The notes beneath the pieces are model-generated. The model saw only the letters and a program-made list of their open reading frames with translations. It did not search any database and was not told the DNA's origin. From assembly GCA_003170415.1 (NCBI GenBank), contig PMZJ01000038.1:59346-92034 (forward strand): 32,689 bases of DNA, written 5' to 3'. Below, in pieces: positions 7,513 to 15,112 of this stretch (position 1 is the first letter of the stretch; each line of letters opens with the position of its first letter). This DNA comes from Phycisphaerales bacterium (lineage in GTDB: Bacteria > Planctomycetota > Phycisphaerae > Sedimentisphaerales > Anaerobacaceae). A program made the translations under genes and the position numbers.

Positions 7513-9435
7513 ATGAAGAAGAAAACGGCGACGAATCTGTTTATCTACGGGTCATTGCGAGACCCGCAGATATTCGAGTCGGTGTGCGGGATGAGTTTTA
7601 CGCGGAAGAGCGGCAAGGCGGATGCGCATACATTGCTGGCTGAGCCGGTGTTTCTGGCGGGGCACAAGAAGGTAAGCCCGGATAACGTGTATTTTTACGC
7701 GGTTGAGTCGCCGGGGGCGAAGATTGAGGGATTTGTGATTTACAATGTGCCGGCGGGGGCAATGGCGGAAATCGACCGGTATGAGGGGAAGCGATACGAA
7801 AGAGAGGCGGTGCGGGTACATACGGCGCACGGACTTGTTTCGGCGCAGGCGTATCTTGTGAGCCATGAGGCGATGAAGAAACAGTTCGGCGACCGGTTCC
7901 ACGTCAACCTGATACATGAGCTTTGGCTTCGCAAGAGGATAGACAATTTTCTTAAGAAGCGGACGAGGCCCGGGGACAAGAGCATCGACGCGGAGCTTGA
8001 ACGGCTTGCCGAGCGGGAGTTGTTGGCGACGACGGAACGGGACCTGGTGATAACGCATTATCGAACGGACGCGGTGAGCGATTATTTTTTGGAACACGAG
8101 TTAAATCGTCCGAGGCCGAGCATCAGGCATTTGTATGGAGACCCGCAGGCGGCTAAATATATCAACAACTATCTTGCGCTTGTTGTTAAGCAGGTTCTTC
8201 TCAATCAATTAGACGACAGAATCCAGGCGAATTTTCGTTTCGAGCTTGAGCATATGCGTTCATCGGAGCGGTATTTCAAGAGGTCTGTGAGTTTGCTGAT
8301 AGCGTTGCAGATAATCAACAACAATATCTCCGCGGTTGAAATGGTAATGAAGCAATGCCTCAAGACGATGCCTTTTGAGAAATACGACCTGATAGATTAC
8401 GTTAAATACGCGGTGAGGGCGGCGAGGAGCTTGTTTGACGCGAGGGTTGTGGAGACGCAATTGAACTCGATACGGTCGAATTTTCAGCCGGGTTTGGTGC
8501 CGATGGGATGCGAGACGGAACTGAGCAACGTGGGGGCGGCGGTTGTGGAGCCGGACGCTGATGAGTCGAAAAAAGAGGACCCGGCATACGACTGCTTCCG
8601 GTATTTTTGCGATTTTCAACTGGACATTTTGGCGTGGAAATCAGGCGGGTATATCGACGACAACAGCGGGTCGGCGGACAGGGCAAGGCGTCAGGGCTTT
8701 CTGGAGCTTGCGCCCGGCCGATTGAACGTTGCACTTGAATTGTCGAGGCCCGCGACGGCGTGCCCGTGGCTGTTGAATCAACTGATAAATGAGATTACGG
8801 CATTTTACAATGTTAAGCCACACAGTTTGCATTTGTCATTTCAGATGCGGAGGCGTCAAATCGGCAAACAGAAGATTTTGCCACTGGGGTTTGTGAAGTG
8901 TTTGCTGGTATTGGGCGGAGGGACAGAGGTAAGCAAGACGGGCCGGCTGTGGATTTCGCGGATGGGTCGCGACGAGATTACAAGCGGAGAAGAACTTGTA
9001 TTCGCGAGGACGAGCCAGCGGCAGTGGTTCGTTGGTGCGGACTCAGACGGCGGAGGGGACAAGACGCCATCGTCGGCGACAGCATATACACAGCAGTATA
9101 AGTTCATACGGCTGGAACAGCGGGCGAATTATGAGCCGTTGATAATGTGCCTGAAGGGCTTGCAATTAGCGTATAACCCGGCGGATTACCTGACAGCGGA
9201 ACAGTTGAAAAAGAGCGCAAAGCTGAGGCGTGAATACGAGGCATTAAAGACGTGGGCGGCGAATCCCACGGAAATCAGCCCGAAGATAATAAGGGATTTT
9301 TTGCACACGGTCCGCGAAGGACTGATGAACGAGGCACATAACGGTCCGTCGCACAAGCCGCATTATATTGAGTGGGCTATCGGGGCAATCGATATGCGGC
9401 TGCGAACGTTCAACGAACAGGTTACGCATTTATGA
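7513..9435 (+). CDS. GGCT-domain protein fused to a possible amidoligase-like domain
   Basis: The N-terminal ~140 residues are a gamma-glutamylcyclotransferase/AIG2-type domain: L-F-I-Y-G-S-L-R at the start, and I-D-R-Y-E-G-K-R-Y-E-R-E with the expected catalytic Glu. This family releases 5-oxoproline from gamma-glutamyl amines. About 500 more residues follow, absent from ordinary GGCT proteins. They are helical first (about 150-325), then G-C-E-T-E (332-336, counted from the ATG at 7513), F-L-E-L-A-P, and H-S-L-H-L-S-F. The G-x-E-x-E start and late H-x-H-x-S are reminiscent of GCS2/amidoligase COOH-NH2 ligases, but this is a by-eye resemblance and not secure. The start at 7513 is chosen because the domain begins right after it; in-frame ATGs at 7477 and 7492 are alternatives. 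It converges with the Nudix gene, overlapping it by 6 nt. Confidence 0.65.
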   Translation: MKKKTATNLFIYGSLRDPQIFESVCGMSFTRKSGKADAHTLLAEPVFLAGHKKVSPDNVYFYAVESPGAKIEGFVIYNVPAGAMAEIDRYEGKRYEREAVRVHTAHGLVSAQAYLVSHEAMKKQFGDRFHVNLIHELWLRKRIDNFLKKRTRPGDKSIDAELERLAERELLATTERDLVITHYRTDAVSDYFLEHELNRPRPSIRHLYGDPQAAKYINNYLALVVKQVLLNQLDDRIQANFRFELEHMRSSERYFKRSVSLLIALQIINNNISAVEMVMKQCLKTMPFEKYDLIDYVKYAVRAARSLFDARVVETQLNSIRSNFQPGLVPMGCETELSNVGAAVVEPDADESKKEDPAYDCFRYFCDFQLDILAWKSGGYIDDNSGSADRARRQGFLELAPGRLNVALELSRPATACPWLLNQLINEITAFYNVKPHSLHLSFQMRRRQIGKQKILPLGFVKCLLVLGGGTEVSKTGRLWISRMGRDEITSGEELVFARTSQRQWFVGADSDGGGDKTPSSATAYTQQYKFIRLEQRANYEPLIMCLKGLQLAYNPADYLTAEQLKKSAKLRREYEALKTWAANPTEISPKIIRDFLHTVREGLMNEAHNGPSHKPHYIEWAIGAIDMRLRTFNEQVTHL

Positions 9436-9462
9436 TTTATGATTTTTAATTTTTGATTTCAG
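9428..9462. repeat. Heptad-periodic repeat, ATTTATG family, copy 2
   Basis: Five 7-nt units: ATTTATG, ATTTATG, ATTTTTA, ATTTTTG, ATTTCAG. The first two supply the TGA stop of the plus-strand fusion gene and the TAA stop of the minus-strand Nudix gene. The rest encodes the Lys/Asn-rich Nudix tail. Confidence 0.75.
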
Positions 9463-9900
9463 GCGTTCAATGGCGAATTTGGCGACCTCATTGTGGTCAA
9501 AGGCCATATTTTCCGGGAGTTTATGAATATCAAACCATTGCGCCAGTTCGGCGTCGTCGCCCGCCTTTATACGGTCAAGCCCCTGATTGATAATTCCCAT
9601 ATAGACGACGGTGATTTGCCTGCCTCTTGGGTCGCGGCCTGGTTTGCCGAAGGTGTGCATTTGTTCGAGGCGGACCCCGGTGAGGCCCGTTTCTTCCTGT
9701 AGTTCTCTGGCGACGGCGTCATCAAGCTCTTCGTCCATACCGATGAAACCGCCTGGGAAAGCCCATTTGCCTTTGAAGGGTTCGTGGCCTCGTTTAATGA
9801 GCAGAAGTTTAATTGCGTCGGGGGTCACCGCGAAAACCACGGCATCGACAGTAACCATAGGTCTTGGCCAGTCGTAAACGTATTTTCCTTTCTTGTTCAT
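9430..9900 (-). CDS. Nudix hydrolase (ADP-ribose pyrophosphatase-like)
   Basis: About 156 aa. The Nudix box is perfect: G-x5-E-x7-R-E-L-x-E-E-x-G-L, preceded by K-W-A-F-P-G-G-F. The beginning (W-P-R-P-M-V-T-V-D-A-V-V-F) and P-G-R-D-P-R-G-R are typical of the COG1051 type, which cleaves nucleoside diphosphates linked to X such as ADP-ribose. I do not see an N- or C-terminal DNA-binding domain as in NrtR, so it is an enzyme rather than a regulator. The start is uncertain: ATGs at 9900, 9912 and 9960 are in frame and none has a clear ribosome binding site; 9900 gives the family-typical N-terminus. The last nine or so residues (K-S-K-I-K-N-H-K-S) are encoded by an intergenic heptad repeat. Confidence 0.88.
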   Translation of the reverse strand: MNKKGKYVYDWPRPMVTVDAVVFAVTPDAIKLLLIKRGHEPFKGKWAFPGGFIGMDEELDDAVARELQEETGLTGVRLEQMHTFGKPGRDPRGRQITVVYMGIINQGLDRIKAGDDAELAQWFDIHKLPENMAFDHNEVAKFAIERLKSKIKNHKS

Positions 9901-9936
9901 TTTGGACAGCATAATTAATATTTGGAATTTAAGCAA

Positions 9937-9965
9937 TTGCCGAAACGGAGATAAACGCATAAAAT
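9937..9965 (+). promoter_or_regulatory. Leaderless-type promoter for the 9972 gene
   Basis: TTGCCG (9937-9942), a 17-nt spacer, and TAAAAT (9960-9965). The -10 ends exactly 6 nt before the ATG at 9972, placing the predicted +1 on the start codon. No Shine-Dalgarno is visible. Confidence 0.55.
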
Positions 9966-9971
9966 AGATGT

Positions 9972-10853
9972 ATGCACGACGTTGAAACAGTAATGAGGAA
10001 TTTAATCGAGATATCGGAAGTTGCGCCGGGGGGCGGATGGCGCGGATGGGTTGCGGTTCGCGCCGCGGGCAAAGACCAATTTTCAAAATCGGGATGGGAG
10101 AAGTTATTGGCTGAGCCGGGAAAGCTGCTTGAGGGGGCGCAACAAACGCTGAAGAGCGATGGGTTAAATAGCGTTACGGTTAAGTACCTGGATATCGGGG
10201 GCAGGGGCGTTAAGGCGGTGATAAAGCGGCGGCATCGCGGCGGGGGGATTCGGGGAATTTTCAGGTCGATGGGGGCAGCGCACGCGATACGGAATTTTAT
10301 CGCGGCGGTCAAAATGAAACAATATGGTCTGCCGGTTGCGGCGCCATTGGCGGCGGTGTATCACAAGAGATTTTTATTTTGCGACGACAGCATATATATC
10401 AGCGAATACGTTGAGGGGACAAACCTGCACGAGTTTTTGAGGAATATGCGGGCACAGGGCGAGGAGCGGTACTGGATAATGCGGGAGGTTTGCGGGAAAA
10501 TGGCGGAGATATTCGCGGAGCTTCATAAGAATAATTTATGGCACAGGGACGCCAAGGCAACTAATTTTGTCGTTAATCAGGACGGCGACGGGGAGTATCA
10601 AGTTACGATTACCGACGTGGACGGGATTAAACAGTATTTGTCCCGCAGCGAAGACAGGCAGATGCAGGGGCTGTGGCAGTTGGCGGCGTCGGTGATGGGA
10701 TTAGCGGGCGTTACACGGACGGATTATCTGCGGGCCTTCGAGATATACTGCGATGAGGTGAGGATACCCGATGAGGGGCGAGGGGACATCTATCGGCGAC
10801 TTGCGCAGAAGGCACAAGCGAAGTATCGTTTGAAGCAGAAAACGAGCACGTGA
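9972..10853 (+). CDS. Kdo/LPS-kinase family protein (WaaP/KdkA-like)
   Basis: A 293-aa protein-kinase-fold enzyme of the lipopolysaccharide kinase (Kdo/WaaP) family, which phosphorylates LPS core sugars on the cytoplasmic face. Visible motifs are K-A-V-I-K-R-R (81-87, candidate ATP-binding Lys), I-S-E-Y-V-E-G-T-N-L-H-E-F (hinge), the catalytic loop H-R-D-A-K-A-T-N-F (191-199), and I-T-D-V-D-G (214-219) replacing DFG. It is probably co-transcribed with the family 9 glycosyltransferase one base downstream, which fits a joint role in LPS inner-core assembly. Membership of the kinase superfamily is secure. The exact acceptor (Kdo, heptose or another sugar) is not, since small-molecule kinases of this fold are hard to separate by eye. 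Confidence 0.82.
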   Translation: MHDVETVMRNLIEISEVAPGGGWRGWVAVRAAGKDQFSKSGWEKLLAEPGKLLEGAQQTLKSDGLNSVTVKYLDIGGRGVKAVIKRRHRGGGIRGIFRSMGAAHAIRNFIAAVKMKQYGLPVAAPLAAVYHKRFLFCDDSIYISEYVEGTNLHEFLRNMRAQGEERYWIMREVCGKMAEIFAELHKNNLWHRDAKATNFVVNQDGDGEYQVTITDVDGIKQYLSRSEDRQMQGLWQLAASVMGLAGVTRTDYLRAFEIYCDEVRIPDEGRGDIYRRLAQKAQAKYRLKQKTST

Positions 10854-10854
10854 A

Positions 10855-11928
10855 ATGACGGGTGAAGAGCCGAAACGGATTTTGATTATAAAGCCGAGCG
10901 CACTGGGGGACATAATTTTAGCGCTACCGGCGTTGTCGGCGCTGAAGAGGAGTTTTCCGGAGGCGGGAATATCGTGGCTTGTGAGGCCGGAGTTTGCGGA
11001 GCTATTGCGGGGACATTCGGATTTGGACGAGATTATTTTATTTGACCGTAAACAACTGGCTAAATGGTGGTGCAGCGGCGAGAGTTTTAATGCGTTGTGG
11101 TTGCTTATAAATCAGCTTAAAGCTGAGCATTTCGATTTGGTTTTTGATTTTCAGGGGCTTTTCAGGACGGGATATTTCAGTTGGGTGACGGGGTGCAAAA
11201 GGCGATTCGGAAATGCACAAGGCAGGGAATTGGCACATCTGTTCTACACGGATAAAATTTCGCAGGATGCTTCGAGCATTCACTTGGTTGATTATTATTT
11301 GAAGATGGTTGCCGCGGCGGGGGCGAAGCAGTGTGAAGCGGAATTCAAATTGTCTGAGGATGCGGGGGTGGCGGAAAAAATCGACAAACTTTTGAAATCG
11401 CAGGGTGTAAACGACAAATACGTTGTGCTTGTTCCGGGGGCGGCACAGGCGAATAAGCGTTGGCCGATTGAACGATTCGCGGAATTGGCGGATAAAATCA
11501 GCTCTCGATTTGGTATGCAGATTGTGGCGACGGGTTCGCAAGGGGAGCGGGAGTATATTGAGGCGATTCAAACAGGCGGGAAGATACGCTTAGCAAATCT
11601 GGCGGGTAAAACAACGGTGCGTGAGCTGATACCGTTAATGAGGAAGGCGTCGTTGGTCGTGAGCAATGATACGGGGCCGGGGCATATAGCGGCGGCGGCG
11701 GGAGTGCCGACAGTGATGATATTCGGGCCGACGAACCCGGCAAGGGTGTGTCCATACGGAAGGCCCGAATGTATCGTGGCAATTGAGCCGAACGAACGTG
11801 GAATGAAGGCGGACAGCTACGAGCCGAGACACGATATTACCCATATAACCGTCGAGCAGGTTTTTGAGACGGTCTGCCGACAAATAGGCAAAAACGGCTC
11901 CCCTTCGACTCCGCTCAGGGCAGGCTGA
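10855..11928 (+). CDS. Glycosyltransferase family 9, heptosyltransferase-like
   Basis: 357 aa, GT-B fold. The start R-I-L-I-I-K-P-S-A-L-G-D-I-I matches family 9 (ADP-heptose:LPS heptosyltransferases such as WaaC/WaaF). The C-terminal domain has V-L-V-P-G-A-A...K-R-W-P-I-E-R-F-A-E-L and the donor-binding V-S-N-D-T-G-P-G-H-I-A-A-A. The ATG lies one base after the stop of the kinase gene, so translation is probably coupled. The last residues (S-P-S-T-P-L-R-A-G) are not family-like; they come from an interspersed repeat at 11901-11928 that also supplies the stop codon. The gene ends 11 nt before the stop of convergent ileS. Which residue it adds to the LPS core cannot be told from sequence. Confidence 0.88.
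   Translation: MTGEEPKRILIIKPSALGDIILALPALSALKRSFPEAGISWLVRPEFAELLRGHSDLDEIILFDRKQLAKWWCSGESFNALWLLINQLKAEHFDLVFDFQGLFRTGYFSWVTGCKRRFGNAQGRELAHLFYTDKISQDASSIHLVDYYLKMVAAAGAKQCEAEFKLSEDAGVAEKIDKLLKSQGVNDKYVVLVPGAAQANKRWPIERFAELADKISSRFGMQIVATGSQGEREYIEAIQTGGKIRLANLAGKTTVRELIPLMRKASLVVSNDTGPGHIAAAAGVPTVMIFGPTNPARVCPYGRPECIVAIEPNERGMKADSYEPRHDITHITVEQVFETVCRQIGKNGSPSTPLRAG
11901..11928. repeat. Interspersed repeat of the CCCTTCGACTCCGCTCAGGG type
   Basis: The 20-base core at 11901-11920 followed by CAGGCTGA is a repeat motif I recognise from many bacterial genomes. Read on the opposite strand it gives the peptide A-C-P-E-R-S-R-R. Here it overlaps the end of the family 9 glycosyltransferase and supplies its stop. 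Confidence 0.65.
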
Positions 11929-11939
11929 CCCCTTTTTCG

Positions 11940-14798
11940 CTACAACTGCTTTAAAGTTGCGGCGCAACGTTCGCAGATGTCGAGATGCTGCGGGTCAAGG
12001 CCGACGGAGGGCCAGTAATTCCAGCATCGCTGGCATTTTTGATGAGCACTCTTCCGGGCAATGACCTGAGTCGGGCCATCGGCTTTTTCGAGCTTAACCT
12101 CGCTTACGATGCAAAGGGCGGCGAAGGATTTGAGGCCAAACTGCTCAATGGCGGCGACGGTTTCATTGTCGCAGCGGATAGTAACGCTGGATTCCTGATT
12201 GCTGCCGATAAGTTTATCACGACGCAACGGCTCAAGGGCGAGAAGAACGGCGTCTCGCAGGGACATAAGCTTTTGCCATTTTGCTTCGGATGCCTGCCAG
12301 TCGATAGCCGGGTCGACTTTGGGAAGCAGCGCGAGGTGAACGCTCTCGACGTTTTGCGATTTATGCCCAATCGCAGCCCATGTTTCCTCTGCGGTGTGGA
12401 CGAGGACGGGGGCGAACAACAGCGTGAGCGAGTCGAGGATTTTGTAGAGAGCGGTCTGGCAGCTTCGGCGAGACGGGCTATCGGCGGGGTCGCAATACAG
12501 GCGGTCTTTGAGCAGGTCCATATAGATGCTGCTCATCTCAACGGAGCAGAAGTTATAAAGCAGGGAGAAGGCGCGATGATAGGCGAAGTCGTCAAATTCT
12601 TTGGTGACGCCGGCGATTAGTTTTTGCAATTGTTGCAAAGCCCATTTGTCGATTTCGAACATTTTGTCGTAAGCGACGGCGTTTTTGGCGGGGTCGAAAT
12701 CGTAGATGTTGCCGAGGAGATAGCGGATGGTGTTCCGGATTTTGCGGTAGGCGTCCTGGGTTTTGCCGATGAGTTCGTCGTTGCAGCGCATATCGTCCTG
12801 ATAGTTGACGCTGGCGACCCAGAGGCGGAGGACGTCCGCGCCGTATTTGGCGACTTCATCCTGAGCGTTGACGTAGTTGCCGAGGGACTTGGATTGCTTC
12901 ATACCCTTTTCATCGACGGTGAAGCCGTGGGTGAGAACGGCCTTGAAAGGCGCTTTGCCGATTGCGCCGAGAGCGGGTAGAAGCGACAACTGGAACCAGC
13001 CGCGGTGCTGGTCGCTGCCTTCGAGGTAGAGGTCAACGGGAACGGGCCAGCCGGCTTTTAAGACGACGGAGTACCAACTGCATCCGGCTTCGAACCAGAC
13101 GTCGAAGATGTTTTCTTCTTTTTTCAGCTCGTTGAATGAAAAGCCGGGGGGCAGTTTGAAGTCCGAGCCAAGAATTTGCTCAGGCGAATCGGTGAACCAG
13201 CTATCGGAACCTTTGGCGGCGATGTGTTTTGAAACCGCGAGGACGGATTCTTTTGTCAAAAGGGTTTCACCCTGAGGATTAAGGAAGACGGGGATAGGCA
13301 GGCCCCAGCTTCGCTGTCTGCTGATGCACCAGTCGGGACGCGATTCGAGCATACCTTCGATGCGTTTCTGGCCCCAGTCGGGGATCCAGCGGACATTTTT
13401 GACGGATTCGAGGGAGAGAGCGCGGAGGGTTTTGCCCAGGCCGGGGATTTCCTTATCGACGCTGACGAACCATTGTTCGGTTGCGCGGAAGATGACGGGT
13501 GTTTTGCTTCGCCAGCAGTGTGGATAACTGTGGGTAATTTTCTGCTGTTTTACGAGCAGACCTGTTTTGGTGAGGTGGTCAATGACTTCCTTATCGACTT
13601 CGAGGACCTTTTTGCCCCGAAGCCATTCGGGGACCGTGTTGTCGTAAGTGCCATCGTCTTTGACGGGTGAATAAACGGCAAGACCATATTTTTGGCCTGA
13701 CATATAGTCCTCGGTACCGTGGCCGGGGGCGGTATGGACAAGACCTGTGCCGTCTTCGGTTGTTACGTATTCGGCGAGAATAACCTTGTAGGCGTCTTTA
13801 TCGGTGGGGTTGGTTTCGACGAAGGGATGGATGTATCGCAGACCCTCGAGTTTGGAGCCGAGGACTTTATTTGGGCTGACTTTATATTGTCCTTCGTTTA
13901 ATCCCGCAGCCGCGACGACAGCGGGGAGGCGGTCTGAAACGACTACGGAGACGAAACGTTTGCCATTAAGCTGGTAGTCGAGTGTTACATATTCGAGACG
14001 CGGGTGCAGTGCGACGGCGAGATTGGCAGCGAGCGTCCAGGGTGTGGTCGTCCAAATCATAAAGCAGACTTTGGCGTTCTGTGATTGCTCTGCTGTTACC
14101 AGACCGAGTTCCGTCAGCCGGGGGATGCTGTCTTTGGCGACGGGGAAATTGACAAAGATGCTTGGGGAATCGATGTCTTTGTATTCTAACTCCGCTTCCG
14201 CCAGTGCGGTTTCGCAGCCGACGGACCAGTGGATGGGTTTGAGTTGTTTTTTGACGAGACCTTTGCCGACGAGTTCGGCGAAGACCTCGAGGACGCCCGC
14301 CTCGTAGGATGGTTTGAAGGTGAGATACGGATTTTCGAAATCGCCGAAGATGCCGAGCTCCTGGAATTGTTTACCCTGGAGCTTGATGTATTTGCTCGCG
14401 TATTTTTTGCAGAGTCCTCGGATTTCGGGTTTGCTCAGTTGGCGGATTTTATCGCCAAGTTCGGTAACAACCTTCGATTCAATGGGGAGGCCGTGGCAAT
14501 CCCAGCCGGGGACGTAGGGGGCGTCGAAGCCGGTCATTGTTTTGTAGCGGACGACAAAATCCTTGAGGACCTTGTTAATGACGTGGCCCATGTGGATATC
14601 GCCGTTGGCGTAGGGTGGGCCGTCGTGAAGGATGTACAGGGGCGAACCTTTGCGTGCGGTCCTGATTTTGCCGTAGAAGTCGCGTTTTTGCCAGTCCTTG
14701 CGCATAAGGGGTTCGCGCTGAACAAGGTTGGCCTTCATCGCAAAGGTCGTTTGCGGCAGGTTCAGTGTCTGGCTGTAACTTTTCTTGTCGTCGGACAT
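11940..14798 (-). CDS. ileS: Isoleucyl-tRNA synthetase
   Basis: 952-residue class I aminoacyl-tRNA synthetase that charges tRNA-Ile with isoleucine. The HIGH motif is H-M-G-H (69-72) in G-P-P-Y-A-N-G-D-I-H. The KMSKS loop reads M-K-Q-S-K-S-L-G-N (K634-S638), with Gln in place of the usual Met. An editing (CP1) domain is present (I-W-T-T-T-P-W-T-L, and later G-T-G-L-V-H-T-A-P-G-H-G). The C-terminus carries a zinc finger with C922, C925, C942 and C945, as in bacterial-type IleS. AAAGG lies 8 nt before the ATG. Upstream on the same strand is an apparent attenuation leader with Ile codons (see 14923-15141), and a possible internal promoter lies at 14828-14856. The last codons converge closely with the GT9 gene. 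Confidence 0.97.
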   Translation of the reverse strand: MSDDKKSYSQTLNLPQTTFAMKANLVQREPLMRKDWQKRDFYGKIRTARKGSPLYILHDGPPYANGDIHMGHVINKVLKDFVVRYKTMTGFDAPYVPGWDCHGLPIESKVVTELGDKIRQLSKPEIRGLCKKYASKYIKLQGKQFQELGIFGDFENPYLTFKPSYEAGVLEVFAELVGKGLVKKQLKPIHWSVGCETALAEAELEYKDIDSPSIFVNFPVAKDSIPRLTELGLVTAEQSQNAKVCFMIWTTTPWTLAANLAVALHPRLEYVTLDYQLNGKRFVSVVVSDRLPAVVAAAGLNEGQYKVSPNKVLGSKLEGLRYIHPFVETNPTDKDAYKVILAEYVTTEDGTGLVHTAPGHGTEDYMSGQKYGLAVYSPVKDDGTYDNTVPEWLRGKKVLEVDKEVIDHLTKTGLLVKQQKITHSYPHCWRSKTPVIFRATEQWFVSVDKEIPGLGKTLRALSLESVKNVRWIPDWGQKRIEGMLESRPDWCISRQRSWGLPIPVFLNPQGETLLTKESVLAVSKHIAAKGSDSWFTDSPEQILGSDFKLPPGFSFNELKKEENIFDVWFEAGCSWYSVVLKAGWPVPVDLYLEGSDQHRGWFQLSLLPALGAIGKAPFKAVLTHGFTVDEKGMKQSKSLGNYVNAQDEVAKYGADVLRLWVASVNYQDDMRCNDELIGKTQDAYRKIRNTIRYLLGNIYDFDPAKNAVAYDKMFEIDKWALQQLQKLIAGVTKEFDDFAYHRAFSLLYNFCSVEMSSIYMDLLKDRLYCDPADSPSRRSCQTALYKILDSLTLLFAPVLVHTAEETWAAIGHKSQNVESVHLALLPKVDPAIDWQASEAKWQKLMSLRDAVLLALEPLRRDKLIGSNQESSVTIRCDNETVAAIEQFGLKSFAALCIVSEVKLEKADGPTQVIARKSAHQKCQRCWNYWPSVGLDPQHLDICERCAATLKQL

Positions 14799-14827
14799 TT
14801 CAATACCTTTAAAAAAGTAAAACTGTT

Positions 14828-14856
14828 ATGCTAAATCGAACGCTCGTTAATGTCAA
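14828..14856 (-). promoter_or_regulatory. Possible internal promoter proximal to ileS
   Basis: On the minus strand: TTGACA (14851-14856), 17 nt, then TAGCAT (14828-14833, 4/6 match). It lies between the attenuator and ileS and would bypass attenuation if active. The -35 is perfect; the -10 is mediocre. Confidence 0.4.
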
Positions 14857-14860
14857 TGTT

Positions 14861-14891
14861 AGTAACCCCTCAATAAATTGAGGGGCTAAAT
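14861..14891. repeat. REP-like palindrome, copy 2
   Basis: A perfect 9-bp stem CCCCTCAAT (14866-14874)/ATTGAGGGG (14877-14885) around AA, flanked by AGTAAC and GCTAAAT as in copy 1 (6644-6675). Confidence 0.7.
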
Positions 14892-14893
14892 TT

Positions 14894-14911
14894 GGCGGGA
14901 TAAGCCCCGCC
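14894..14911. repeat. GC-rich hairpin next to REP copy 2
   Basis: GGCGGG (14894-14899), 6-nt loop, CCCGCC (14906-14911). It is adjacent to the REP-like palindrome and absent from copy 1. It may form a composite element with it or add structure to the ileS leader RNA. Confidence 0.5.
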
Positions 14912-14922
14912 TTATATAAACG

Positions 14923-14960
14923 AAAAAGGCCTTTCAGGATTTCTACCCTGAAAGGCCTTT
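14923..14960 (-). terminator. Rho-independent attenuator terminator before ileS
   Basis: On the minus strand: 5' arm AAAGGCCTTTCAGG (14960-14947), 8-nt loop, 3' arm CCTGAAAGGCCTTT (14938-14925), ending in a run of five T (14927-14923). The 14-bp stem is perfect. The T tract lies on the minus-strand side only; the plus strand has TTTATAAAT instead. It therefore ends transcription coming from the leader peptide towards ileS. Confidence 0.85.
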
Positions 14961-14990
14961 ATAAATCGATATTTGACGCTCTCAGGGCAG
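14943..14990 (-). promoter_or_regulatory. Antiterminator helix of the ileS attenuator
   Basis: Leader segment CTGCCCTGAGAG (14990-14979, containing the last two sense codons and the stop) can pair with CTTTCAGGGTAG (14954-14943). That second segment is the end of the terminator 5' arm plus loop. The helix has 12 consecutive pairs (10 Watson-Crick, 2 G-U) with a 24-nt loop, and is mutually exclusive with the terminator. A ribosome at the leader stop codon would cover the first segment; one stalled in the upstream Ile run would leave it free. Confidence 0.75.
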
Positions 14991-15089
14991 CTTGGTTATG
15001 TCTCCTATAATAATAATCGCAATGGCAGCGGGGCACATAATGTGCTTTGCCTGTGCGAGTAATCGTAATGTAGATTGTTTTAACGCCAT
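14982..15089 (-). CDS. Putative ileS leader peptide, 35 aa, Ile-codon run
   Basis: A 35-codon ORF starting M-A-L-K-Q-S-T-L-R-L and ending I-A-I-I-I-I-G-D-I-T-K-L-P-stop. Seven of the nine residues that matter here fall in the run encoded by 15023-14997: six are Ile (four ATT and two ATA), with one more Ile (ATT) earlier at 15041-15039. The ribosome binding site is strong (AAGGTGAG, AAGG 7 nt before ATG). A promoter lies just upstream (15113-15141) and a rho-independent terminator starts 22 nt after the stop. The gene downstream on the same strand is ileS. I infer a regulatory leader peptide whose translation senses charged tRNA-Ile, as trp, his and ilv leaders do for their amino acids. The alternative is a small hydrophobic functional protein. 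No homologue is known to me. Confidence 0.78.
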   Translation of the reverse strand: MALKQSTLRLLAQAKHIMCPAAIAIIIIGDITKLP

Positions 15090-15112
15090 AAACTCACCTT
15101 AACAACATTACA

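Noticed and set aside
11985-12620. Plus-strand frame of 211 codons inside ileS
   Set aside because: It lies antisense to conserved ileS coding sequence, has no family motifs, and arises from codon bias on the other strand; the same holds for other long antisense frames in ileS, dapL and the 999-aa gene.
14925-14960. Terminator acting on the plus strand
   Set aside because: On the plus strand the stem is followed by ATAAATC, not a T run, and no plus-strand gene ends there.
14799-15100. T-box riboswitch upstream of ileS
   Set aside because: No AGGGTGG-type T-box antiterminator sequence or specifier-loop layout is visible. The leader ORF and its pairing explain the structure better.
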